A stretch of 64,000 bases of DNA. It comes from Croceimicrobium sp963977415. Lineage in GTDB: Bacteria > Bacteroidota > Bacteroidia > Flavobacteriales > Schleiferiaceae. Position 1 is the first letter of the stretch. Each line of letters starts with the position of its first letter. The stretch spans positions 124,001 through 188,000 of the forward strand of contig CAXBOS010000007.1 in the NCBI GenBank assembly GCA_963977415.1. The letters are read 5' to 3'. Position numbers and translations under genes: made by a program. Shown piece after piece: positions 34,948-42,751 of the stretch. The notes beneath the pieces are model-generated. The model saw only the letters and a program-made list of their open reading frames with translations, was not told where the DNA came from and did not search any database.

Positions 34948-36174
34948 ATGCTACGATTCTCTGTTTCAGTGGTGCTAGATACTAGGCGAAAAAAGACAAC
35001 CAGCAATGATTACCCATTGAAGTTACGTGTAACCCACCAACGCAAACATCACTATTACACTCTAAATGAGTCCCTGGACAAAGAAGAATGGAAAAAAATA
35101 AATGCGCCTAATGCCAGAGGTTCTCACCGTACCGCACGACTCAAACTTGACGAACTGGAGGTAAAAGCCCGTCAAGCTCTTGATCAGATGCACAGCTTTT
35201 CCCCAGAAAGGTTAGGCGAGCAACTTTTTGGCGAAACTAATACCAACCATGATCTTCTAAGTTTATTCGAACTGTATATTAACAATTTGAAAAAAGAATC
35301 TAGGTTTAGCACCGCTGTAACATTTGAATCAACTCTCAGTATAATTAAGACCTACAAATTTGACCGTAGAAAAAGTCAAATCCCCCTTCAAATTGTTGAC
35401 GAAATCTGGCTCGACGATCTTGAAAAGATTTTATTGAAAGAAGGTCGTAGTCCTTCTACGGTTGGTAAGCACATGCGCAATATTAGAGCAATCATCAACT
35501 TGGCGATTGATCGCGGCTTATACGAAAAAGCCAATTACCCTTTTGGAAAGAGGCGATACCAGATTGCAGCTACTGCTAACAATAAACGAGCGTTAAATCA
35601 AGAACAAGTAAGAGCATTAGCAAATTATGAAGCGATTGCACCGCAAGAAAAAAGAGCCCGCGACCTTTGGCTTTTCAGCTATTTAACATCCGGCATTAAC
35701 ATGATGGACATGGCCCATCTTAGATACAAAAACCTAGAAGAAGATAAACTCACCTTCTACCGCAGGAAAACTGAAAAAAGTATGAAGTCTAATTTGAGCT
35801 CGATCGAACTTATGCTTCATCCAATTGCATTGAAAATCATTAAAGAGTATGGTAATCCGAATCGAAGCAAAAACAGTTTGATATTCGATTTGATATCAGA
35901 AGGCAAAGATGAAGAAGCACAATTAGCCGAGCAGAAAAAGTCAGTTGCTCAGATCAACAAATATTTAAAACGAATCGGAGAGAAATTAAATTTCCCTTTC
36001 AAACTAACCACATATGTAGCCAGGCATAGTTACGCCACCATCTCTATGCGAAATGAAGTTCCTGTCCAACATATTAGCGAGAGCTTGGGACATTCTTCCT
36101 TGAAAGTTACAAGCTCCTATCTGGGTAGCTTCGAAGAAAACGTAAAAAGAGATTGGACAAATAAACTGTTGTAA
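34948..36174 (+). CDS. IntDOT-like tyrosine recombinase of element 2
   Basis: A 408-aa integrase with an N-terminal arm-binding region (RFSVSVVLDTRRKK, YPLKLRVTHQRKHHYYTL), core-binding domain and catalytic domain. The first catalytic Arg is replaced (SGINMMDMAHL has Asn where GxR is usual), as is known for IntDOT-type enzymes. The second box reads TYVARHSYAT (Tyr in place of His, Arg kept). LGHSSLKVTSSYL carries the late His and the nucleophilic Tyr. It lies ~170 bp from the tRNA anticodon-loop junction, so it is probably the enzyme that inserted element 2. IntDOT relatives tolerate mismatches between attachment sites. Confidence 0.9.
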   Translation: MLRFSVSVVLDTRRKKTTSNDYPLKLRVTHQRKHHYYTLNESLDKEEWKKINAPNARGSHRTARLKLDELEVKARQALDQMHSFSPERLGEQLFGETNTNHDLLSLFELYINNLKKESRFSTAVTFESTLSIIKTYKFDRRKSQIPLQIVDEIWLDDLEKILLKEGRSPSTVGKHMRNIRAIINLAIDRGLYEKANYPFGKRRYQIAATANNKRALNQEQVRALANYEAIAPQEKRARDLWLFSYLTSGINMMDMAHLRYKNLEEDKLTFYRRKTEKSMKSNLSSIELMLHPIALKIIKEYGNPNRSKNSLIFDLISEGKDEEAQLAEQKKSVAQINKYLKRIGEKLNFPFKLTTYVARHSYATISMRNEVPVQHISESLGHSSLKVTSSYLGSFEENVKRDWTNKLL

Positions 36175-36179
36175 TTAAG

Positions 36180-37259
36180 ATGGCAAAAAAGAAAGAAAAC
36201 CTTGACGACAAAATTGAAATTATAAAAATTGAAAATTATCTGAAAGCAATAACTGATGATGACCTACTTTTTATTGCTAAGCCGTTTAATTGGGACAAAG
36301 TTAAACAGCACACGATCTATAGATTTGGGAGGGGAGATCTTTCAGTTGAGATCATTAATGAACTAATTCATGAAATTTATAGGGTTCAAAAAGAAGATTT
36401 TCTTGGTAAAAGTGATAAATACTTGGACTTCTTGGCAGTGAAAAAAAATGAGATGATCAACCACGGATTTGGAGATAACTTAGTAGGCTATGCAAAAGCT
36501 GACATGACGGGCAAAAAGGTACTTAATTTATTAGCAAAGACACCCTACTATCCAACTCATTTGGACGAACATACTAAGAAGGTCACAATTGATCCACCTA
36601 TATACCTTTCGAAATCAGAAGTTCTTAAATATAAATCCTTATTCATCAAAAGTTCTATTGATCTTATTTTAAATGATCTTCTGAAATTCCTGAAAGACAT
36701 TATCGAAGTCCCCACTCTTACTGAACACCAATTGATAAAGTTAGATGAAAGACCGACGCTCAAAATTAAACAGGGCCATAGAAAACTATTGATACATTTA
36801 TCAGAACTATTGATGGAAAAAGGAATAATTGAATTCCCCGAAGACTATCAACACACTCATTTCTTAAGACTCTTCTCGCCAAATCATAAATATAACTGGT
36901 TAGGGAAATTTAAATGGATGGAAATAGCCAAATCTGGACGAGCGAATAAGCGATCACTTTGTCAGCTGTTTTTTGCACTAAACAAATTGAAGATTATAGA
37001 ACCTTTTTCTAGTCAGGAACTAATTCAAGTTCTAGAAAAAAACTTTTGTGAACCAAATGGCGATTCACTTAAAAGTCTTCCACCAATCGTATCTGCTGCG
37101 AGAAAGATGTTTTCAGAACCTGCTTCGAGCACTGAGAATCCTAAATATCCACACTTTATAAAGGCTATAAGTGTCAAAGAAGTTCTTGTTTCAATCGAAA
37201 AGAAACGAAACAAAGAATTTGGAAATCTCATGAAATCTGAAGAAGATTTATTCATATAG
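36180..37259 (+). CDS. Hypothetical protein next to integrase, element 2
   Basis: A 359-aa soluble protein, start 5 bp after the integrase stop, so probably co-transcribed with it. N-terminal part: charged helices (KKENLDDKIEIIKIENYLKA). C-terminal part: RKLLIHLSELLMEKGIIEF, then F-L-R-L-F-S-P and NWLGKFKW, followed by RSLCQLFFALNKLKII. The latter arrangement resembles the C-terminus of 5327-6313 in element 1. Position and this resemblance suggest a backbone protein linked to recombination. No catalytic motif is visible. An excellent terminator follows. Confidence 0.65.
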   Translation: MAKKKENLDDKIEIIKIENYLKAITDDDLLFIAKPFNWDKVKQHTIYRFGRGDLSVEIINELIHEIYRVQKEDFLGKSDKYLDFLAVKKNEMINHGFGDNLVGYAKADMTGKKVLNLLAKTPYYPTHLDEHTKKVTIDPPIYLSKSEVLKYKSLFIKSSIDLILNDLLKFLKDIIEVPTLTEHQLIKLDERPTLKIKQGHRKLLIHLSELLMEKGIIEFPEDYQHTHFLRLFSPNHKYNWLGKFKWMEIAKSGRANKRSLCQLFFALNKLKIIEPFSSQELIQVLEKNFCEPNGDSLKSLPPIVSAARKMFSEPASSTENPKYPHFIKAISVKEVLVSIEKKRNKEFGNLMKSEEDLFI

Positions 37260-37289
37260 CTTAACTAGCTTAACCTTTTAACTTTTTTT

Positions 37290-37336
37290 AACGCCGCATT
37301 ATATTGAATTTCAATGTTTTGCGGCGTTTCCTTTTT
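37290..37336 (+). terminator. Intrinsic terminator after the integrase operon of element 2
   Basis: AACGCCGCA (37290-37298) pairs perfectly with TGCGGCGTT (37320-37328), then a T run. Ends the integrase/36180 operon. Confidence 0.9.
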
Positions 37337-37398
37337 TTTCATGTTGTCCATTTCTTTCGCCTAAAAGTTATTTGCTGCCGATAAAAAACAAGATTTAA

Positions 37399-37611
37399 AT
37401 GAAACAATATTATTCGATTTCGGAATGCGCCAAAATGATTGGCGTGTCGAATCCAACAATTTATAGGTGGGTCGCGGAAAGGCGCATCACCTATTATAAG
37501 CCGACTAACGGCAGACTGTACTTCAAATTAAAGGATATAGAGTCCTTCATTGAAGCTGGTAAACAAGACGTGGTTCAAACCACCAGTATTAACTTAAACT
37601 TTAAAAAATGA
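37399..37611 (+). CDS. Excisionase-like helix-turn-helix protein, element 2
   Basis: A 70-aa HTH_17/Xis-type protein. The helix-turn-helix is YYSISECAKMIGVSNPTIYR, followed by WVAERRITYYKPTNGRLYF and a helix (KDIESFIEAGK). It is the counterpart of 6521-6736 in element 1, in the same order before the DUF3987-like gene. It overlaps the next gene by 4 bp, implying coupling. Probably directs excision or regulates the replication operon. Confidence 0.85.
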   Translation: MKQYYSISECAKMIGVSNPTIYRWVAERRITYYKPTNGRLYFKLKDIESFIEAGKQDVVQTTSINLNFKK

Positions 37612-38120
37612 AAACAAAAAAACAAGGTTCAATGATTAATGAACCAGAAATTTCAATGAATTTGAATCATCTTCCATATGATGAAGAAAAAGAGATCAGA
37701 CTATGGGATCAGCGAGGAACGGAAGCCTTAGAATATAACATAAAGCTTATTCAAGATACCCTATGCGTCGCCAATGCAACAACCGCTGAAATTTTCCACA
37801 CTTCAAAAAAAAGTATCTATGGTGAATTCCCAATGATCAATATAAACATAAGTCAGCTTAAAAGCGGCTTGAAAGACACAAGAAGTGGCCAACAATTAAT
37901 AGCTAAATTCCAAGTGACGGATATAGATTTTTCTGTATGCGATTATAACTTCTTGGTGAAAAAAAATACCGTCTATCTCTTTGGGAGATTTATACATGGT
38001 ATTGAAACCCCACAATCGGTTTTAAACTCCTTGCTAGATCCTGGCTTTTATATCCTCCCTATGGAAATGTATGATTCTGTATTAGAAATCTTAACCAAAA
38101 ACTATTATGAACACATCTAA
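37608..38120 (+). CDS. Hypothetical protein between HTH and DUF3987-like genes
   Basis: A 170-aa soluble protein without a recognised domain. It has an acidic N-terminal half (LPYDEEKEIRLWDQRGTEAL) and a mixed alpha/beta C-terminal half ending in a helix (SVLEILTKNYYEHI). It overlaps the preceding HTH gene (4 bp) and the following ATPase gene (14 bp), so all three genes are translated as a unit. Element 1 lacks it: there the HTH gene runs straight into the ATPase gene. A partner of the ATPase is likely from context only. Confidence 0.6.
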   Translation: MKTKKQGSMINEPEISMNLNHLPYDEEKEIRLWDQRGTEALEYNIKLIQDTLCVANATTAEIFHTSKKSIYGEFPMININISQLKSGLKDTRSGQQLIAKFQVTDIDFSVCDYNFLVKKNTVYLFGRFIHGIETPQSVLNSLLDPGFYILPMEMYDSVLEILTKNYYEHI

Positions 38121-39381
38121 AAACCCGATAGAGAATTATATTGAAAACTTCAAGGAGGAGAGCAAGAGCGATCTCCTCCTCCTTGGAACACTTGCCGCTG
38201 CAACTGTGTATTTTCCCAAAACAGTTTTCACATATAACAATCGTCTTGAAAGTCTTTCGTATATGATAATATATCTTGCTCCACCAGCAAGTGGTAAAGG
38301 TATCTTATCAAATGTTCGAGATATAATTAATCCATTAATCAAGCATCTTGTAGGGGATGAAGTTTATGTTTCAGCAGACTCCACTGATGCCAGTTTTCTT
38401 GAATCACTGAACCAGAGTAAAAGTATGCCACTGCTTATGATTGATTCAGAAATAAAAATATTGCTTACCAGCAAAAAAGGGGAGCATGGTAAAAAACTCC
38501 GAACAAACATGATGAAGGCTTTTTCCTTTGAGGAGATTAGTACTGAAAGAAGGGGAACAAAGACAAGTGACAGACGTAAGTACCACATTTCAGAACCAAG
38601 GTTATCAGTTGTATTGACAGGCACCACAGATGACTACGGTCCTTTATTTGGCCATGACAGAGATGGTTTCATTTCAAGGCTACATTTAATTTTTCGCGAC
38701 GACTTTACTGAATGGAAAAGCCCTAAACCGACAATTAATCCTGCAAATCTGAAAGACGAAAGCTTCAATTTCGGAGAGAAACTTTTAGAGGCACGAAAGC
38801 ATTTGTCTAAACTTGAGAAACCGTTTGAAATAACCTTTAAAGATAATCATTGGGAAAGATTAGACCAGTTTGGAAGTAAGCCCCAGTCATTTGGCCTTGA
38901 TCATGAAAACAACTTTGTTAGAGAGTCAATCTTCAGAGCAGGCACCCGAATCTTCAAAGTGGCCGCCATTTTGACCCTTATTAGGAATGCGGAAACACTA
39001 ACTGGACAAACAATTGAATGCAACGATCACGACTTTAACCTGGCTTTCAATCTGGTCGTTAACGATTTGAGAAAAATTGCTCCGCGGCTGGCTCTCGGTA
39101 ACAATAACCTTTACAAGCAAGACAAAAACTCTGAAACCATTTGCATTGACATACTTAGTAAAATTGGAAAAGAGTTTGAAACTCAGGAGTTCATTAAAGC
39201 AGTTCAAGTTGCAGGACTATCTGATAGCACTGCCAAAAGGTTTTTAAAGAAGTTCAGTGAAGAAGGGAATCTCCTGGACAAACGTGGGCAAGGTAAATAC
39301 AGGAATAAAATACGTAATACTGTCCGAGACGAATCTGAGAAAACTGAAGTTTCCCGACCGATGCCCCAAAAACCTGGTTAA
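38107..39381 (+). CDS. DUF3987-like ATPase, element 2
   Basis: A 424-aa P-loop protein. IYLAPPASGKGIL is a canonical-looking Walker A near residue 60, MPLLMIDSEI is a Walker-B-like strand, and SVVLTGTTDDYG with RDGFISRLHLIF are the later motor motifs. It has the same order of motifs as 6727-7992 of element 1, where the P-loop Gly is Asn. The C-terminal ~90 residues look like a winged-helix (FIKAVQVAGLSDSTAKRFLKKF, then RGQGKYR). A helicase or primase-helper role in element replication is inferred. The gene is followed directly by the 8-bp repeat arrays. Confidence 0.72.
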   Translation: MNTSKNPIENYIENFKEESKSDLLLLGTLAAATVYFPKTVFTYNNRLESLSYMIIYLAPPASGKGILSNVRDIINPLIKHLVGDEVYVSADSTDASFLESLNQSKSMPLLMIDSEIKILLTSKKGEHGKKLRTNMMKAFSFEEISTERRGTKTSDRRKYHISEPRLSVVLTGTTDDYGPLFGHDRDGFISRLHLIFRDDFTEWKSPKPTINPANLKDESFNFGEKLLEARKHLSKLEKPFEITFKDNHWERLDQFGSKPQSFGLDHENNFVRESIFRAGTRIFKVAAILTLIRNAETLTGQTIECNDHDFNLAFNLVVNDLRKIAPRLALGNNNLYKQDKNSETICIDILSKIGKEFETQEFIKAVQVAGLSDSTAKRFLKKFSEEGNLLDKRGQGKYRNKIRNTVRDESEKTEVSRPMPQKPG

Positions 39382-39388
39382 TGAACTT

Positions 39389-39428
39389 GGGTCATTGGGT
39401 CATTGGGTCATTGGGTCATTGGGTCATT
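39389..39428 (+). repeat. Five tandem copies of GGGTCATT
   Basis: Perfect 8-bp tandem array, five units, beginning 7 bp after the DUF3987-like stop codon. It faces an inverted array of a related unit at 39543-39571 across a 114-bp AT-rich spacer. Looks like initiator-binding iterons. Confidence 0.85.
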
Positions 39429-39542
39429 ATACATATCTGTCAAGAACTAGATCTTTTTATAGTGTATTATTTTCATCATTCTTTTGTAACAAAAAACATA
39501 AACACTATCAATAAAAAAATCATAAGGCATTTATAATGCTAT

Positions 39543-39571
39543 GACCTTTTGACCTTTTGACCTTTTGACCC
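39543..39571 (-). repeat. Inverted partner array (GACCTTTT units)
   Basis: Three full GACCTTTT units plus a partial GACCC. Read on the minus strand the unit is AAAAGGTC, sharing GGTCA with the left array, and it has the same 8-bp period. The spacer 39429-39542 is very AT-rich, as in DNA-unwinding elements. Confidence 0.75.
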
Positions 39572-39593
39572 AAATTCTTTCAAAATGATGTGA

Positions 39594-39813
39594 GAGGCCT
39601 GTGTGCAAGACTATTGCCTTAGCAGAATAATCGAGTGCTACAATGAATGGCTCTCTCACCTTCTTGATCACTTTTATGCATAGATAGCTAAAACGGATTT
39701 TCTGACCAGGAAACAGAAGATATAAAGCATTCATCAAATACCTTGAATCCCTTCCTACTGTGAAGTACGGGAGCAAAGAAATCAACCGCGTTCTGAGAAG
39801 AACGTATGATTAA
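39594..39813 (+). pseudogene. Decayed gene remnant
   Basis: On the plus strand a protein-like frame can be followed with one in-frame stop (TAG at 39681) and one frame change near 39720. The segments read DYCLSRIIECYNEWLSHLL, then IAKTDFLTRKQKI, then YKAFIKYLESLPTV and EINRVLRRTYD with a final TAA. The amino-acid flavour is that of a real gene that has decayed. The opposite strand also has an 84-codon frame (39531-39785), which I consider less likely because it runs through the repeat array. Confidence 0.33.
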
Positions 39814-39867
39814 ATGTGCGATATTCGCAAAATCAATTTTTTTTACAAACCTTTTAAATCATTCAAA

Positions 39868-40371
39868 ATGAAGAAATTAATTCTTTTTACTCTGCTGTTA
39901 ATGTTCAGTATCAGCACGCTTTCTTTTGCCCAGGATACACCAACGCCTGCAAAAGAGCGAAATTGGATCGTTGGTGTGGGCACAGGGCTTGGTAGGCCTG
40001 ACGATTATAACTCGAATATTTGGTCCACGCTAAATTATAATGCCACAGTAGGATACAAAAGCTTCACGGCTTCATATTACAGGATACCAGCTTTATATGA
40101 CTTTGATGAAATGCTAAACTATCTAACAGTTGGTTATCAGCATGTATTTTCAAAAAAATCAAATGCTGAAGTGAAGCCTGTTGTTGGATTGGAATATGGT
40201 TTCACATCTTATGTTGTCAATACGGGAGTCCAATACAAAAGACATCAATTTTTAATAGCAATTGGCACTTATAGTGATTATACACTTAATGATATACCAA
40301 CTTTCCTCCCCGCATTAATCCGCAGGCATTCAAGCACTTACACGACCATCAAGTATCAATTCTTGTTTTAA
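39868..40371 (+). CDS. Small exported beta-barrel-like protein
   Basis: A 167-aa protein with a clear signal peptide (MKKLILFTLLLMFSISTLSF, then AQ) and alternating beta strands with aromatic ends (NWIVGVGTGLG, NYNATVGYKSFTASYYRI, YLTVGYQHVF, VVGLEYGF, QFLIAIGTYS), ending in YQFLF with a terminal Phe. This is the outline of a small outer-membrane barrel. The frame is open from 39814, but the ATG at 39868 gives the proper signal peptide. An outer-membrane gene is odd cargo here; surface modification, for instance as a receptor change, is possible. Confidence 0.7.
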   Translation: MKKLILFTLLLMFSISTLSFAQDTPTPAKERNWIVGVGTGLGRPDDYNSNIWSTLNYNATVGYKSFTASYYRIPALYDFDEMLNYLTVGYQHVFSKKSNAEVKPVVGLEYGFTSYVVNTGVQYKRHQFLIAIGTYSDYTLNDIPTFLPALIRRHSSTYTTIKYQFLF

Positions 40372-40400
40372 ATTTCTCAGAACATATCATTTTTTACAGA

Positions 40401-40424
40401 GAGGGGCATTAGTGCTCCTCTTTT
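40401..40424 (+). terminator. Intrinsic terminator after the barrel gene
   Basis: GAGGGGC (40401-40407) pairs with GCTCCTC (40414-40420) with one mismatch, followed by TTTT. Confidence 0.7.
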
Positions 40425-40442
40425 CATTTAAAAAAAACAAAC

Positions 40443-40808
40443 ATGAATACTCCATCTTTTCACAGCGTTACGCTAAAATTTGATTTTGAAAAAATGCAAT
40501 CGTTCGATGCTCCGATTACCGTGACAAAAGCCTTCGATGATTTTCTGACACGTCCTTTTGCCATTGACGTTGAAGACACCAGCTATTTTTATGCAAACGC
40601 TGATGAACGCGACGAAGATTTTGAGAATCTGAAGTCAGTTTTTCCACAATTTTCATTTGTTGATAGCGACGATAACTATTTAGCTGAAAATATAGCTGAA
40701 GCAAAAATCAATCATGATAAAGCCGTAGAAGTTTATAGCAAGTACGTTGGAAAAGCTGAAACAGACCAAGAACGGCTAAGGAGAATAAATGCCTTTAGAG
40801 GTGCATAG
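40443..40808 (+). CDS. Hypothetical 121-aa protein
   Basis: A small acidic cytoplasmic protein: a beta-like start (SFHSVTLKFDFEKM), an Asp/Glu-rich middle (VEDTSYFYANADERDEDFEN) and a helical end (NHDKAVEVYSKYVGKAETDQ). No family recognised. It is followed after 12 bp by another small gene, so the two are probably an operon. The strong acidity could fit a DNA mimic or an inhibitor, but this is only a composition argument. Confidence 0.55.
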   Translation: MNTPSFHSVTLKFDFEKMQSFDAPITVTKAFDDFLTRPFAIDVEDTSYFYANADERDEDFENLKSVFPQFSFVDSDDNYLAENIAEAKINHDKAVEVYSKYVGKAETDQERLRRINAFRGA

Positions 40809-40820
40809 CGATTGAATCAA

Positions 40821-41126
40821 ATGAGCATTAAAAACGAAGAAAAGACTCTTGACAAGTATTTGAATCCTGAGCAAAAAGCAATTCTGATCAAGCATGATTT
40901 GCTGCACTTAGTTGCTCAGGCCATGAAAGCTTATAAAGACACCAATAAACTTAAAGTTGATCTTTTCATTCAGAAACTTCAATCTGAAAATGATGCAAGA
41001 TATCTGACGATAAAAAGTAATGAACACAGCTCTGGTCATAGAAGAGTTTTAATTCATAAGCACAATTACACAGGTGAAATCATTCAGCAATTGAAAAATC
41101 TTAAAGCAGACAATCAAAGACGATAA
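40821..41126 (+). CDS. Hypothetical 101-aa basic protein
   Basis: A small, largely helical, Lys-rich protein (KTLDKYLNPEQKAILIKHDL, LLHLVAQAMKAYKDTNK, ending IIQQLKNLKADNQRR). The frame is open from a TTG at 40812; I choose the ATG at 40821. It pairs with the acidic 121-aa gene just upstream. An acidic/basic small-gene pair may be a toxin-antitoxin or regulator pair, but no known family is recognised. Confidence 0.5.
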   Translation: MSIKNEEKTLDKYLNPEQKAILIKHDLLHLVAQAMKAYKDTNKLKVDLFIQKLQSENDARYLTIKSNEHSSGHRRVLIHKHNYTGEIIQQLKNLKADNQRR

Positions 41127-41295
41127 GCAGTCTGCAGTCGGAGTATGATGCCGGCTATAACTCCACAAATTTATCTTATCGATATAGGAGCAAAAGGTCA
41201 TCTCTGGGAAATTGCGAAACTGTAAACGCAGGGTGATGAGTAATTGCGAAAGCATCAGAATCCCAAATCTCTCATATTTTAAGAGCCCACATTCG

Positions 41296-42285
41296 TCATC
41301 TTTTTCGCTGGCTAAACTTTAGCATTTCATACTTATCGGGTGCTTGCATTGTTTGATCAGAAAGCAATGCTAAATCTCTCAAATAGGTTTCGGTGGTAAA
41401 TACATTAGAATGATCAAGCAAGCGTTGCAATGCACCTATATCTTGATGTATTTTGTAAAAAGCTATTGCTCCTGTGTGCCTAAAAGAGTAGAGTGTTTGA
41501 CCAGGCTTCAGGATTTGAACATGATCCCTGGATGAAGCTGAGCTATACTCCTCATCCAATTTCGCCATCCAACGCCATTGGTTATTAAAGTAATACTGTC
41601 CAAAAGGCTCCGTTTTTTTAGACCATATATTCTCATGATCCTCTAAATCCAAAAGACCTCTCTCAATCAACATACTCCTCGTCTCTTCATCAACGGCGAC
41701 CACTCTCCTTCGAGAATTCTTGGTCCGTTTACCATCCAAGATTATTTGCTTTAAATCTGGAGAAAAATCACACTTTTTCAAAAGTCTGATTTCCTGATGC
41801 GGACGAAGAAATGAGCTATAAACCAAATTCGCACAAATTCTCAACTCTTGAAAACGACCGGTTTTATCGATGAATTTCAACAGCTCAATCATCTGATCAA
41901 ACTGAAAAGGCACGTGCTTGACATACTCGACTGCTTTAAATTTAATCTGCTTAAACGGATTATATTCGAGCCATTCTCTGTCTACTCCGAACTGAAACAA
42001 AGCTGATATATTTCGTTTGATATTATTATAATAAGTTTTGGAGCTGGTAAATCCATCCAGATAAAAATGTGCATCCGATTTCCGAAAGCAAGATGGTCTT
42101 CTGTTGTACTTTTTTATCCTTTTTAAGTATTCCAAAAAGCTCTTTGATACTATTCTTAAATCTCGCAGGTAACTCTCTGAAAGTGTTTGATCCGAACTCT
42201 TTGATTCAACTATCATTTCTATGGTCTTCCCAAGTGATAGCCTAGGTTTTGATGTTTTCGTCTGCTCCATATTTTGCTTACCCAT
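41296..42285 (-). CDS. Second tyrosine recombinase in element 2
   Basis: A 329-aa recombinase in the opposite orientation. N-terminal core-binding region (SESYLRDLRIVSKSFLEYL); catalytic domain with Arg in SSFLRPHQEIRLL, Lys in KRTKNSRRRVV, LYSFRHTGAIAF (the His of the HxxR box is Tyr; Arg kept), LLDHSNVFTTETYL with late His and nucleophilic Tyr. It is shorter than the integrase at 34948 and lacks that arm-binding start. It could be a resolvase-like enzyme for the element, or the integrase of a nested unit. No attachment repeat was identified next to it. The intergenic region before it contains 42-bp-spaced repeats. Confidence 0.85.
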   Translation of the reverse strand: MGKQNMEQTKTSKPRLSLGKTIEMIVESKSSDQTLSESYLRDLRIVSKSFLEYLKRIKKYNRRPSCFRKSDAHFYLDGFTSSKTYYNNIKRNISALFQFGVDREWLEYNPFKQIKFKAVEYVKHVPFQFDQMIELLKFIDKTGRFQELRICANLVYSSFLRPHQEIRLLKKCDFSPDLKQIILDGKRTKNSRRRVVAVDEETRSMLIERGLLDLEDHENIWSKKTEPFGQYYFNNQWRWMAKLDEEYSSASSRDHVQILKPGQTLYSFRHTGAIAFYKIHQDIGALQRLLDHSNVFTTETYLRDLALLSDQTMQAPDKYEMLKFSQRKR

Positions 42286-42751
42286 GATTTAATTTTTAAT
42301 ATTCACAAGTAGCAGAAAAAATTTAAAGTGGTATTCTTCCAAGACTTCTACAAAAGCCCATGAAGTAAGACAGCTTACCACTGACAGTTCTACAAAAAAC
42401 CCTTTATGCAATAGAGCTTATTCTGAGACTTCTACATCCTCTCTTACAGAGGTTGTAGACCTTGAGTATTTTGCTAAAAAAATCACTTTTCAACAGACTT
42501 GTTAATAACTGGTTTCAAGAAATGAAGTATGTGTCACCCCCTTGAGAGTACCTTCTAAACACCCCCGGGGGCTAATATGCGATGCCTCTACCCCCCCCAT
42601 TGCTTTTTATAGCATTCCTAAACTACGTATCCATTTATAGTTTTTTTTTCTTTGAGCTAGACCCTCAAGTACTGCGATACCTTTTTATAGACCAAGACCA
42701 TGAGACTACTTCACCATTTGGAATCCACTATTAATTTCAAATGTTACGATT
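42286..42751. other. Divergent intergenic region with spaced repeats
   Basis: 466 bp between the divergent recombinase and Sak4-like genes. It contains three TTCTACA-centred repeats exactly 42 bp apart, a CCCCCGGGGG palindrome near 42563-42572 and a run of eight C near 42590. No protein gene. Confidence 0.6.
42342..42436 (+). repeat. Three repeats at exact 42-bp spacing
   Basis: AGACTTCTACA (42342-42352), ACAGTTCTACA (42384-42394) and AGACTTCTACA (42426-42436). The first two 42-bp units also share AAAA and AGCTTA blocks. 42 bp is four helical turns. Iteron or operator array; too degenerate and short for CRISPR. Confidence 0.6.

Noticed and set aside
39531..39785. 84-codon minus-strand gene
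   Set aside because: It runs through the GACCTTTT array, which dictates its C-terminal residues, and shows no recognisable motif; the plus-strand decayed frame is more protein-like.
42300..42480. CRISPR-like array
   Set aside because: The repeats are about 7-11 bp conserved in a 42-bp period, with no long identical repeat and no cas genes nearby. Spaced binding sites fit better.
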